Under the pieces are notes generated by a model. The model did no database searches and was not told the origin of the DNA. It saw nothing but the letters and a program-made list of their open reading frames with translations. A DNA stretch of 64,000 bases, taken from the NCBI GenBank assembly GCA_947504045.1, contig CANNFY010000003.1:1-64000 (forward strand), in the 5' to 3' direction. The DNA is from an uncultured Maribacter sp. Its GTDB lineage: Bacteria; Bacteroidota; Bacteroidia; Flavobacteriales; Flavobacteriaceae. Below are positions 43,318-52,589 of this stretch, piece by piece (position 1 is the stretch's first letter; each line of letters starts with the position of its first letter). The position numbers and the translations under genes are program-made.

Positions 43318-44436
43318 TTATTTATTTGTTATATTATTTTTAGTAGCCGCTTCTATAAAGTCTAAATGCATTTGTTCTGTAATTTTTTCTTTGGTAAATT
43401 TTTTCCCCAAGTTTATATTATTATTAATCATAACTGTTCTTATATTTTCATTTTCATAAAGTCGTGTCAATGCAGTAGTTATACTTTCAGGTTTTTTCCC
43501 ATTTACCCATAAACAATTATCAGGTTCTTTTAAGTGGTCTATTGCAGCACGAGTTTTAGTGGTTATAATTGGTAGTCCACTACCAATAGATTTGAATAGA
43601 GCCATGGGGAAGCCTTCATCAAAATAAGTTGGAAATACTAAAGCATCTACATTTGCAAAAAAATGATCACATTCTTCTTCAGGTACAAACCCCATTACGT
43701 GTACAAATTTTTCTAGATTTAAGTTTTTTACTTCTTCTTTAAATTCTTCGAACTCCTCTCCGTCTCCAGCAAAAATAAAAACACATTGCTCCTTGTGTTT
43801 AAAGCTTGGTATTGCTCTTAGGATACTAAAAACTCCTTTTTCTGCTATCATACGACCAGCAAAGAAAAACTTAAAACGATTGTCTTTTAATCCATGTTTT
43901 TTTAAAAAATCATCTGTCTTAATTGAACGTTTAGGGTCAATAATATTTCCGGTTACATATGCCTTTTTAGCAAATTTAGGGGATAAGGCTGCAATATTGT
44001 TTATTTCCTCGTAGGAAAGAAAAAACCAAAGTGTTACTTGTTTAGTAAGAAAAGGGATTATGATTATATTAAAAAAGTAAGATTTTTCAGTTAATATAGT
44101 TAAGTCAGAACCATGCGTTTTAATTGCTATATTTAGTTTACGCCAATACAATATCCTAATTAATAAAACAGTAATAAAGTCTCGGGTTGTTCCTACAGGT
44201 TCAAAACGTGAGTTTAAATAAAGGATGTGGGGTTTAAATTTGTATAATCTTTTTATAATAGCAACTGCATTGCTTAATACGCCAAAAAGTTTATCTATTT
44301 TTCCTCCAAAAGGTTTGTTTCGACTATAAACAATAGTATCGCAGTTATAATTTAAATCCTTTAAACCTTCAACTTCATCCATAGCAAGGTTAATGTGATT
44401 TTTAGGAGGGATGCCTACAAGGATTTTTTTATTCAT
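43318..44436 (-). CDS. GT4 family glycosyltransferase
   Basis: A 372-residue GT-B enzyme. The N-terminus VGIPPKNHINLAMDEVEGL starts the acceptor domain. The donor domain has FKFFFAGRMIAEKGVFSIL, VFIFAGDGEEFEEF and the EX7E-like DEGFPMALFKSIGSGLPIIT. It is upstream of the paralogue-2 gene on the minus strand and ends the polysaccharide locus on this side. Sugar specificity unknown. Confidence 0.88.
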   Translation of the reverse strand: MNKKILVGIPPKNHINLAMDEVEGLKDLNYNCDTIVYSRNKPFGGKIDKLFGVLSNAVAIIKRLYKFKPHILYLNSRFEPVGTTRDFITVLLIRILYWRKLNIAIKTHGSDLTILTEKSYFFNIIIIPFLTKQVTLWFFLSYEEINNIAALSPKFAKKAYVTGNIIDPKRSIKTDDFLKKHGLKDNRFKFFFAGRMIAEKGVFSILRAIPSFKHKEQCVFIFAGDGEEFEEFKEEVKNLNLEKFVHVMGFVPEEECDHFFANVDALVFPTYFDEGFPMALFKSIGSGLPIITTKTRAAIDHLKEPDNCLWVNGKKPESITTALTRLYENENIRTVMINNNINLGKKFTKEKITEQMHLDFIEAATKNNITNK

Positions 44437-44948
44437 TTTTAATTTTTTACAACTTTTTTAACCCTTTAAATTATTGCATATAAAGGTGTTGTGGTTAATT
44501 TGTTATAATGTGTTTTATTGCAATGTTTATTAACTTTGTTAAGTATGTGTATATACACAGTTTAAAGTTTGTGTTTTACTTAAAAGTACTTAATTGAATA
44601 TTTTTAATACCTAATTATAATCAGTGGAGATGTATTTCATTTTGTTTATAGTTAGTGTTATTTAATGGTATTCTAAATATAATATATTTCTTAGTTATTA
44701 ATATGCTAAATAACTTATTTAATTTTGCCTTTACTAAGATGTTTAATATAAAGTTTAAAAAGTAAAGTCAATAAACTTCTCTTTTTTAAAACGTGCATAT
44801 ACTATATATAATTTTAATTATTTAGTGTTAATGCACGAAAGTATGTATTGCCATGTAAACTTTCAAAAATAAACGGTAATCTACCTATGTGTGTGCTGTA
44901 AATTAGATGAAATGTAACTTTTAAGTGTTTAATTGTAATAAAAAAAAG
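44437..44948. other. 512-bp AT-rich intergenic region
   Basis: Lies between the start of the last glycosyltransferase gene and the 3' end of tmRNA. It is very AT-rich. The palindrome GTATATACAC-like words around 44546 are short. No gene, RNA or clear promoter recognised; a promoter for the minus-strand glycosyltransferases is expected here. Confidence 0.4.
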
Positions 44949-45343
44949 TGGAGCCGGAGGGATTCGAACCCTCGTCCAAACAAGTAATTACAATACTTTC
45001 TACATGCGTAGTTTCTATTTAATTTTAGATATATACCTGACTAGAAACTGCCTAATATATACTTAGCTTTTTTAAGTTTTAGTGATACTGCCAAAGCAAC
45101 AATATCCTTATATCAACATTTATGGTGCCTCGAGTTGAATCGCCGTTGACAGAGGCTATTCAGAGACATCTCGCTTCTCTACCTTGTAGAGACGAGGCTA
45201 ATCTTACTATAATTCAGATTAAGCGGCAAGAGCGTAATTATTTTCGCCAATTAAAAGTGTGATATATGAGATTAACGAGCCACATAACAAAGCTCGGCAT
45301 GCTTATATTCCAATTAGTCTCGTTGTCAAAACCAGTCGGCCCC
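44949..45343 (-). ncRNA. ssrA: transfer-messenger RNA (tmRNA)
   Basis: A 395-nt tmRNA that rescues stalled ribosomes with SmpB. On the minus strand the 5' end GGGGCCGACTGG pairs with the 3' end CGGCTCC plus discriminator A to form the acceptor stem. The T arm is GAGGGTTCGAATCCCTC. The CCA end is not encoded; a T run follows directly and may end transcription. The tag frame is at 45219-45248 (GGC resume codon): GENNYALAA then TAA, the Bacteroidota form. The full-length one-piece structure indicates no permutation or intron. Confidence 0.95.
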
Positions 45344-45544
45344 TTAATGAGTTACATCGGCTTTACCGATTATAAACGAATTTAAGCTACTAAAAATGCG
45401 AATAAGCAATCTTGTAATAGATAATTCTCTCTTTATTTTTTTCAAAGAACTTTAATTTATATTAACCATATTACATGTTTAATACCGTTTCTACTTTTGT
45501 AGAAAAGATTACAAATGTACTTCAAAAAGTATTCCAAAAAAAGT

Positions 45545-45576
45545 TTTGTGCTTTGAGAGGATAAAAGTTATATTTG
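45545..45576 (+). promoter_or_regulatory. promoter of the saccharopine/alanine-dehydrogenase-like gene
   Basis: TTTG (45545-45548), 20-bp spacer, TATATTTG (45569-45576): both elements of the Bacteroidota promoter at near-ideal spacing. The start codon is 39 bp downstream. Confidence 0.65.
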
Positions 45577-45615
45577 TAACTATTAATAGATTAAAAGTTG
45601 TAAAAATATATTTTT

Positions 45616-46821
45616 ATGAAATTCGGAATCATTAAAGAGCGTAAAAACCCACCAGATCGTCGTGTTGTATTGTCGCCAGAGGCCTGCAAACAAGTGGAAG
45701 ACAAGTTTACATCTGCAAAAATAATTGTAGAGCCATCTGCTATACGTGTTTTTAAAGATAAAGAATATAATGCTTTAGGTATAGCTGTAGCTCCTACCAT
45801 GAAAGAGTGTGATGTTTTAATAGGAGTTAAAGAAGTGCCAATAGAGGCTTTACTACCCAATAAAAAATATTTTTTCTTTTCGCATACCATTAAAAAGCAG
45901 CCGTATAATAGAAAACTGTTACAGGCTATTTTAGAAAAAAATATAGAAATGTATGATCACGAGGTTATTACAAATACAAAAGAGCAGCGTGTAGTAGCTT
46001 TTGGACGTTACGCCGGTATTGTAGGAGCCTATAACGGTATTAGGGCTTATGGTTTAAAATGCAATACGTATACGTTACCTAAAGCAGAAAGCTTAATAGA
46101 TCAAAATAACTTAATAGAGCAGTTACAGAGCATAACCCTGCCTGCTATAAAAATAATGCTTACTGGTAGAGGCAGAGTAGGTAACGGTGCTAGAGAAATG
46201 TTAGATGCCATGCAAATTAGAAAAGTAACTATTAGCGAATACTTAGAGCAAGAATTTAATGAGCCAGTATATTGCCAAATAGATGCTTCTGATTATAATA
46301 AACGTATAGATGGGGTGCGTGGCAACAAAGAAGATTTTTTTGCAAATCCAAAAGAGTACAAAACCAATTTTACCAGATTTACTAAAGTTACCGACCTTTA
46401 TATTGCGGGTCATTTTTATGGCGATGGTGCCCCTTATTTATTTACAAGAGAAGATGCAAAGCATGCAGAATTTAAAATAAAAGTGGTGGCAGATATTAGT
46501 TGTGATATAGATGGCCCTGTTGCAACAACCATAAGAGCATCAACTATTGCAGATCCAATATATGGTTATGATCCCCATACCGAAAAAGAAATAGATTTTA
46601 AAGACCCTAACGCTATTGCGGTTATGGCAGTAGATAACTTACCTTGTGAGTTGCCTAGAGATGCGAGTGAAGGTTTTGGAACTGCTTTTGTTAAACATGT
46701 AATTCCTGCTTTTTTTAATGGGGATAAAGATGGGGTGTTGCAAAGAGCTAGAATGACCCAAAATGGAAAACTTACAGAACGATATTCTTATTTACAAGAC
46801 TATGTAGATGGCAAAGAGTAA
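45616..46821 (+). CDS. NAD(P)-dependent oxidoreductase, saccharopine/alanine dehydrogenase-like
   Basis: A 401-residue dehydrogenase of the AlaDH/PNT-LYS1 superfamily. The N-terminal domain opens with GIIKERKNPPDRRVVLSPEA, which is diagnostic for the superfamily. The nucleotide-binding fold includes LTGRGRVGNGAREML near residue 183, and VVADISCDIDGPVATTIRAS is typical of the lysine-forming saccharopine dehydrogenase branch. Flavobacterial members are usually left as NAD(P)-dependent oxidoreductase. Lysine degradation or an amino-acid dehydrogenase reaction is likely; the exact substrate is uncertain. Confidence 0.85.
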   Translation: MKFGIIKERKNPPDRRVVLSPEACKQVEDKFTSAKIIVEPSAIRVFKDKEYNALGIAVAPTMKECDVLIGVKEVPIEALLPNKKYFFFSHTIKKQPYNRKLLQAILEKNIEMYDHEVITNTKEQRVVAFGRYAGIVGAYNGIRAYGLKCNTYTLPKAESLIDQNNLIEQLQSITLPAIKIMLTGRGRVGNGAREMLDAMQIRKVTISEYLEQEFNEPVYCQIDASDYNKRIDGVRGNKEDFFANPKEYKTNFTRFTKVTDLYIAGHFYGDGAPYLFTREDAKHAEFKIKVVADISCDIDGPVATTIRASTIADPIYGYDPHTEKEIDFKDPNAIAVMAVDNLPCELPRDASEGFGTAFVKHVIPAFFNGDKDGVLQRARMTQNGKLTERYSYLQDYVDGKE

Positions 46822-46836
46822 TGTTTAGTTAAGGTG

Positions 46837-47481
46837 TTATTTTCTTGAGCGTATTAATGGTTTTAATACTAAAAAAGATATCCACATAAAAGAGCCAAAA
46901 CCTAATGTCCATAACCAAGCTTCGTATAAGAATAGGCATTTGTATAGGCAATAGAATAATACTTTAGGACGCGCTATAATATCCCAAGAGTTAAAACGTA
47001 AAAAACGTCCAATAAAAATACCAAAACCACTTAAAAAACAGACGGTTAGTATCGTATAATTGGCTGCTTTTTGGGTGTGTTTTTTTGTGATATAATGAAA
47101 CATATCAATCATAGATAATGTGCCTAGTAAAACCCCGTTAAGGGCAAAAACAAAAAACATAAAAAGATCTATCCAAATGGTAGAAATTCCGGTTTCTAAA
47201 TGAATAAAATCTGTAATTAAATACGGACTATTTGGTAAAAATAGAATCCATAAAACAAATAAAACAGCAAGAAATAAAGGGGTGTTTTGAACTTTGGTAT
47301 TATATCTTATAAGTTTAGAAATGCATAATGGTAAAATTGCCAAAAATAAATTCCATAATAAAAACGTAAAGTCCGCACTATGAGTAGTTACTACTCTATA
47401 CAATAATGCCATAGCACATAAAGCACTAAGCATTAGTAGTCTGGTGTAATATGGATTATTATAAAATAAAGTAGGCTTCAT
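46837..47481 (-). CDS. DUF1361 membrane protein
   Basis: A 214-residue integral membrane protein with about six hydrophobic helices. The DUF1361 signature is FLLWNLFLAILPLCIS followed by LPNSPYLITDFIHL. Its function is not known. It converges on the preceding dehydrogenase gene with 15 bp between the stops. Confidence 0.9.
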   Translation of the reverse strand: MKPTLFYNNPYYTRLLMLSALCAMALLYRVVTTHSADFTFLLWNLFLAILPLCISKLIRYNTKVQNTPLFLAVLFVLWILFLPNSPYLITDFIHLETGISTIWIDLFMFFVFALNGVLLGTLSMIDMFHYITKKHTQKAANYTILTVCFLSGFGIFIGRFLRFNSWDIIARPKVLFYCLYKCLFLYEAWLWTLGFGSFMWISFLVLKPLIRSRK

Positions 47482-47576
47482 TACATTTTATAGTACGTTG
47501 TATTGTGCAAACGGTATTACTATAAAATTGTTGTGATTTAAAATGGCAAAAAATTATTTTAAATTTTACTAAGGTC

Positions 47577-49553
47577 TTACTTGGTTTTTTCTAATATAAT
47601 TAGGGTGTTGTTTTGGATATCTACTGCAGTACTAAAAAACTCTTTAATTATCTCATAATTTTCACTTAAAATGTAAGGTTCATTTATTGATAGATCAAAA
47701 GAAAGTGTAATATTTTTTTCGCTATCTTGTATTCCAAACCTTAGTGTGGCAAGGTTCTCACCTATTCTAATAGCTTTATTTTCTGGTAGCTCAGAAATAG
47801 AATACCCTTCAGGTATTTCTATAGTCATGGTATAGTTAAAAGCTCTAGAGTATCCAAAATCTATAGGAAAGTTTCGTTCTTCACTTAAAAAAGGGTTTGT
47901 TTTTGCAAAATGAACGTAAAAAGGATTCAAGTATATTTTGTCTCCAACTGTACTTGTTGCAATTTGATAGGAAATAGTTTCTATAGTTACATCTTTTTTG
48001 CTGAGTTTAGTATCAAAACTATAATCTATTATTTCAAAATTTTCAGAGCTATTATCTTCTAATTGTGTTAGGTAATCTTCATCACTTAAATCATCAATTT
48101 CTTCTTGTGTTTCTATACCATAATAGCCAGTGTTAATTAATCGGTATTTACCTTCAATTAGATTCTCTTCTAAATTAATCCTAGCTGTTCCGCGGACATT
48201 AATTTTATTCTTTGTGTTAGGAGTAATTACCTCCCAATAACTTTCTTTTTTAAAATCCATAACACGTCCATAATGGTTAAGTGTTCTTAATGGTAAATAA
48301 CCAAAAGGTATAAATTTATCTGTTGCGTCTAATAAATATGTTTTTCCGCCAATCACAGTCTTGGAAAGGATGTAATTAAAATCAGACATAACTGGATGAG
48401 ATCTTTTAGGAAGTCCATTTTTTCTAGTAGAGGTTAACATCATATTACTCTTTATGCCTGAAGCATTTAAAAGATTAATTAAAGACATGTTAATTTCCCA
48501 AGCATTACCTTTTTTATCATTAAAAGCTTTTTTTACTCGAGCTTTACCATAAGTAGAATTTTTTTCGTTCCAGCTATAATGGTTTTGAACAAATTCATAT
48601 AATTTTTTTGCTCTTTCTAGAGTGTCGGTTACAGGGCCAATAAGATCTAATGGGATATTTTTTTCAAAAAAATTCTTTTTGTTTAATTGTCGACCAATAT
48701 CTTTATCGGTTTTAAATTCTTTATCTACATCTTCCCAAGATCTAGTATAGTTGGTTTTTTCGCCGTTAAAACCAAAATGTTGTGATATTTCAAATTCTAT
48801 TTTCGATTTGTAATTAGAAGCTGCTAACATATATTCTTCTTCCTCATTAAAAGCAGGAATGTTTTTCATAGCATATTTTAATACTTCACAATCGGCAGGT
48901 TTAGGATACCCATCTATATAGAAACATTTTTTTTTAATTTTAGATTCATTTGTATTAAGTTTTAAAGAGCCTAGTAATGATCTATTATAGATGTAGTTTG
49001 CTGGAATTTCGGCATTAAACTCACTATAAATTTTTGGGATATCAGATTGAAATTCCCAACCAGTAAGGTTATAAAAAAAAGGAGAAATATGTTTGTACTT
49101 ATATTCTAAAATACTACCTTCTCTAATATCCGGAAATGTAAATGTTATTTCTTTCCATCTTTCTGATAAATCTTTAGTGTAAATTAATTCCTTTTTTAAA
49201 TACTTATTTACACCATTATTATGGGTCATGGCTTGTATGTCTGTTATAGACTCGCTAGAATTGTCGTTATGATAGAAAGGTATCGAGATAGTGCCGTGTT
49301 TAAACCCCTTTTTATCTAAGATTTTAATTTTTACGTGATACTCTTTAATAAATTTTATATAGTTATTAATTACTTTAAAATAACAGTCTCCTTTTTCATA
49401 AAGTACTACTGCATTTGCAGTGGTGTCTTTTTCATAAGAAATTAGCTTTTTTTCGGTATCTAAAATCTTTCCGAAAGAATGTGTTTCTTCTTGTTGAGAG
49501 AAAGTAAAAAAGTAAAAAAATAGAAATAGGGCAGTAAATAGCCTTTTTAACAT
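47577..49553 (-). CDS. DUF3857 / transglutaminase-like exported protein
   Basis: A 658-residue exported protein with signal peptide MLKRLFTALFLFFYFFTFSQ. The DUF3857 beta domain covers about 50-230, followed by a transglutaminase-like fold (about 290-430: FVQNHYSWNEKN and GNAWEINMSLINLLNASG, HPVMSDFNYIL, YLLDATDKFIPFG) and a DUF3858-like C-terminal beta region. At the place of the catalytic Cys (usually G-C-x-D) it has GNAWEIN, so it is probably a non-enzymatic or binding domain. Function unknown; common and often multicopy in flavobacteria. Confidence 0.88.
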   Translation of the reverse strand: MLKRLFTALFLFFYFFTFSQQEETHSFGKILDTEKKLISYEKDTTANAVVLYEKGDCYFKVINNYIKFIKEYHVKIKILDKKGFKHGTISIPFYHNDNSSESITDIQAMTHNNGVNKYLKKELIYTKDLSERWKEITFTFPDIREGSILEYKYKHISPFFYNLTGWEFQSDIPKIYSEFNAEIPANYIYNRSLLGSLKLNTNESKIKKKCFYIDGYPKPADCEVLKYAMKNIPAFNEEEEYMLAASNYKSKIEFEISQHFGFNGEKTNYTRSWEDVDKEFKTDKDIGRQLNKKNFFEKNIPLDLIGPVTDTLERAKKLYEFVQNHYSWNEKNSTYGKARVKKAFNDKKGNAWEINMSLINLLNASGIKSNMMLTSTRKNGLPKRSHPVMSDFNYILSKTVIGGKTYLLDATDKFIPFGYLPLRTLNHYGRVMDFKKESYWEVITPNTKNKINVRGTARINLEENLIEGKYRLINTGYYGIETQEEIDDLSDEDYLTQLEDNSSENFEIIDYSFDTKLSKKDVTIETISYQIATSTVGDKIYLNPFYVHFAKTNPFLSEERNFPIDFGYSRAFNYTMTIEIPEGYSISELPENKAIRIGENLATLRFGIQDSEKNITLSFDLSINEPYILSENYEIIKEFFSTAVDIQNNTLIILEKTK

Positions 49554-49596
49554 GTTAGTTTTGTTTAGAAAATTCTAAGCAAATCTAAATAAATTC

Positions 49597-50415
49597 TTAC
49601 AATAAGTTAACTGTTTTCTTAATGGCAACCAAATTGGTTAAAAGATTTTCTAAATGATCTAGGTGTAGCATATTTGCGCCATCACTTTTTGCATTTGCGG
49701 GGTCAAAATGGGTTTCCATAAAAATACCATCTGCTCCAGTAACAATACCTGCACGAGCTATTGTTTCTATCATATCTGGTCTTCCGCCTGTTACTCCCGA
49801 AGATTGGTTGGGTTGTTGTAAAGAGTGGGTAACGTCTAACACTACAGGAGCAAACTGTTTCATGGTAGGTATGCCTCTAAAATCGACTACCATGTCTTGG
49901 TAGCCAAACATAGTTCCACGGTCGGTAACCATTACTTGTTGGTTGTTAGAATCGGTTACCTTGGTCACGGCATGTTTCATGCTTTCCGGACTCATAAACT
50001 GTCCTTTTTTTAAGTTTACAACTTTTCCAGTTTTTGCTGCAGCAACTACCAAATCGGTTTGGCGCACTAAAAAAGCAGGAATTTGAAGTACATCTACATA
50101 TTGTGCGGCACGTTCTGCATCTTCATTAGTATGTATATCTGTAACCGTAGGAACATTAAAAGTTTCGGATACTTTACGTAAAATTTTTAATGCTTTTTCA
50201 TCTCCAATACCCGTAAAAGAATCTACTCTACTACGGTTTGCTTTTTTAAAACTACCTTTAAATATATACGGAATTTTAAGTGTGTCGGTTATAGAAACTA
50301 TTTTTTCCGCAATTTGTAATGCCATATCTTCTCCTTCTATGGCACAAGGGCCAGATAAAAGAAAAAAGTTATTGCTGTTTGTGTGTTTAAGCTGCGGAAT
50401 TAGTTCTAGTTTCAT
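49597..50415 (-). CDS. kdsA: 3-deoxy-8-phosphooctulonate synthase
   Basis: Condenses phosphoenolpyruvate and arabinose 5-phosphate to KDO-8-phosphate for the lipopolysaccharide core. It has 272 residues, the usual length. LLSGPCAIEG (18-27) and PYIFKGSFKKANRS are the PEP and substrate loops. VTDIHTNEDAERAAQYVDVLQIPAFL and VMVTDRGTMFGYQDMVVDFRG are strongly conserved. A TAnnTTTG element (complement of 50435-50442) lies just upstream. Confidence 0.96.
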   Translation of the reverse strand: MKLELIPQLKHTNSNNFFLLSGPCAIEGEDMALQIAEKIVSITDTLKIPYIFKGSFKKANRSRVDSFTGIGDEKALKILRKVSETFNVPTVTDIHTNEDAERAAQYVDVLQIPAFLVRQTDLVVAAAKTGKVVNLKKGQFMSPESMKHAVTKVTDSNNQQVMVTDRGTMFGYQDMVVDFRGIPTMKQFAPVVLDVTHSLQQPNQSSGVTGGRPDMIETIARAGIVTGADGIFMETHFDPANAKSDGANMLHLDHLENLLTNLVAIKKTVNLL

Positions 50416-50434
50416 ATCGTAAAATTATTTAAGT

Positions 50435-50442
50435 CAAATATA
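50435..50442 (-). promoter_or_regulatory. candidate kdsA promoter -7 element
   Basis: On the minus strand TATATTTG, a TAnnTTTG match, lies 19 bp upstream of the kdsA start. No clear -33 element. Confidence 0.4.
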
Positions 50443-50591
50443 CAATTTCTAAGCACTTACTAATCTAATTATATAGGGCGGATAGTACTCTTACCTAGGT
50501 TTTTTTAAGGGCTTGTTCTAAGAATAAAAATAAAATTAGTGCTTTGTGTTGGAACTATCTCTAAATCAATAAGATAAAAATAGCATAACTA

Positions 50592-50624
50592 TTTGCTAGC
50601 TTGATAAAAATAAAAGTATCTTTG
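50592..50624 (+). promoter_or_regulatory. typA promoter
   Basis: TTTG (50592-50595), 21-bp spacer, TATCTTTG (50617-50624): a full match to the Bacteroidota -33/-7 pattern. The start codon lies 45 bp downstream. Confidence 0.7.
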
Positions 50625-50669
50625 CACGCTTAAAATAGCTGTTAATTGTGCTATTAAATAAATTACTTT

Positions 50670-52469
50670 ATGTCAACAACAAAGAATATTGCCATTATTG
50701 CGCACGTAGACCACGGTAAAACAACCTTGGTAGATAAGATTATGTACCACTGTCAATTGTTTCGTGAGAATCAAAATACAGGAGATTTAATTTTGGATAA
50801 TAACGATTTGGAACGTGAACGTGGTATTACTATTACCTCTAAAAACGTTTCTGTGGTTTATAAAGGAACAAAAATTAATATAATAGATACTCCGGGTCAC
50901 GCCGATTTTGGTGGAGAAGTAGAGCGTGTATTAAATATGGCAGATGGTGTGTTGTTGTTGGTAGATGCTTTTGAAGGGCCAATGCCACAAACACGTTTTG
51001 TATTACAAAAAGCAATTGATTTAGGATTAAAACCTTGTGTAGTTGTAAACAAAGTGGATAAAGAAAACTGTACTCCAGAAGAAGTACACGAAAAGGTTTT
51101 TGATTTAATGTTTGAGCTTGGTGCAGAAGAATGGCAGTTAGATTTTCCAACCGTTTACGGTTCTGCTAAGAACAACTGGATGAGTGAAGATTGGAAAAAA
51201 GAAACACAAAACATTGAGCCATTATTAGATATGGTTATAGAACATGTTCCTACTTTTGAGCCAAAAGAAGGAAATACGCAAATGTTAATTACCTCTTTAG
51301 ATTTCTCTTCTTTTACAGGTCGTATTGCTATTGGTAGATTACAAAGAGGAACTTTAGCAGAAGGGCAACAAGTTTCTTTAGTAAAAAGAGATGGTAGTAT
51401 TGTAAAATCTAAAATAAAAGAACTTTTTGTTTTTGAAGGTTTAGGAAAACTAAAAGTAAAAGAAGTAGCAACAGGAGATATTTGTGCAATTACAGGTATT
51501 GAAGGTTTTGAAATTGGCGATACTGTTGCAGATATAGAAGCGCCAGAAGGCTTAAAAACTATTGCTATAGATGAGCCTACCATGAGTATGCTTTTTACTA
51601 TTAACGATAGTCCTTTCTTTGGTAAAGACGGTAAGTTTGTTACCTCTAGACATATTAACGAAAGATTACAAAAAGAACTAGAAAAGAATTTAGCTTTACG
51701 TGTAAATGAAACAGATAGTGCGGATAAGTTTTTAGTATTTGGCCGTGGGGTATTGCACCTTTCTGTTTTAATAGAAACTATGCGTAGAGAAGGGTATGAG
51801 CTACAAATAGGACAACCGCAAGTAATTATTAAAGAGATTGATGGGGTTAAATGTGAACCTATTGAAGCACTTACAATAGATTTGCCAGAAGCAGTTTCTG
51901 GAAAAGCAGTAGAGTTTGTTTCTATGCGTAAAGGAGAAATGACTAGTATGGAAGCTAAAGGGGAGCGTATGGTTTGCGAGTTTTTAATTCCATCTAGAGG
52001 TATTATTGGTCTTCGTAACCAATTATTAACTGCTACAGCTGGTGAGGCAATTATGTCGCATAGATTTTTAGAGTACCAACCAATGAAGGGGGATATTCCA
52101 CAAAGACAAAATGGTTCTTTAGTATCTATGGAACTTGGTAAAGCAATTCCTTATTCTATTGATAAATTACAAGATAGAGGTAAGTTTTTTGTTGATCCAG
52201 GTGAAGATATTTATGAAGGTCAAGTTATTGGAGAAAACTCCAGAGGAGATGATATGACTGTAAATATTACTAAAACTAAAAAACTATCTAACGTACGTTC
52301 TTCAGGAGCAGATGATAAAGCTAAAATTGTACCTGCAATTAAGTTCTCTTTAGAAGAAGCTTTAGAATATATACAGAAAGATGAGTACGTAGAAGTTACT
52401 CCAAACCATTTAAGATTACGTAAAATTTTCTTAACAGAAAACGAGCGTAAGCGTAATAAAATAGCATAA
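50670..52469 (+). CDS. typA: translational GTPase TypA/BipA
   Basis: Ribosome-binding GTPase related to EF-G, needed for stress-related ribosome function and 50S assembly. It has 599 residues, the usual length. G1 is AHVDHGKTT (11-19), the switch I region is RERGITITSKN, G3 is DTPGHADF, and G4 is NKVDKE. The C-terminal part carries the BipA-specific GQVIGENSRGDDMTVNITK-like segment and FLTENERKR. Confidence 0.97.
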   Translation: MSTTKNIAIIAHVDHGKTTLVDKIMYHCQLFRENQNTGDLILDNNDLERERGITITSKNVSVVYKGTKINIIDTPGHADFGGEVERVLNMADGVLLLVDAFEGPMPQTRFVLQKAIDLGLKPCVVVNKVDKENCTPEEVHEKVFDLMFELGAEEWQLDFPTVYGSAKNNWMSEDWKKETQNIEPLLDMVIEHVPTFEPKEGNTQMLITSLDFSSFTGRIAIGRLQRGTLAEGQQVSLVKRDGSIVKSKIKELFVFEGLGKLKVKEVATGDICAITGIEGFEIGDTVADIEAPEGLKTIAIDEPTMSMLFTINDSPFFGKDGKFVTSRHINERLQKELEKNLALRVNETDSADKFLVFGRGVLHLSVLIETMRREGYELQIGQPQVIIKEIDGVKCEPIEALTIDLPEAVSGKAVEFVSMRKGEMTSMEAKGERMVCEFLIPSRGIIGLRNQLLTATAGEAIMSHRFLEYQPMKGDIPQRQNGSLVSMELGKAIPYSIDKLQDRGKFFVDPGEDIYEGQVIGENSRGDDMTVNITKTKKLSNVRSSGADDKAKIVPAIKFSLEEALEYIQKDEYVEVTPNHLRLRKIFLTENERKRNKIA

Positions 52470-52492
52470 TTAACTTATGTGTTGATTAATTT

Positions 52493-52524
52493 AAATCCTA
52501 AGATGAAAATCTTAGGATTTTTTT
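52493..52524 (+). terminator. typA terminator
   Basis: AAATCCTAAGAT, GAAA tetraloop, ATCTTAGGATTT followed by TTTT: a 12-pair stem with a stable loop, 24 bp after the typA stop. Confidence 0.9.
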
Positions 52525-52589
52525 ATGACTTTTGTTGAAATGATTTAAAGATTAAAACGACTACAAAAAATCAATCTAAAAAAAGAATA

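Noticed and set aside
39125-44800. Shared word AACGTGCATAT before wzc (39125) and at 44790
   Set aside because: An 11-base match is expected many times by chance in 64 kb of AT-rich DNA, and no further similarity surrounds it.
44949-45020. tRNA gene on the minus strand (T-arm GGTTCGAATCC)
   Set aside because: The acceptor partner lies 390 bp away at 45343 and a GENNYALAA tag frame lies between, so it is the 3' part of tmRNA.
44949-45343. Genomic-island attachment site at the tmRNA 3' end
   Set aside because: No second copy of the 3' end sequence and no integrase gene were seen in the window.
50875-51583. Long minus-strand frames inside typA
   Set aside because: They are antisense shadows of the conserved GTPase reading frame with no protein-family resemblance.
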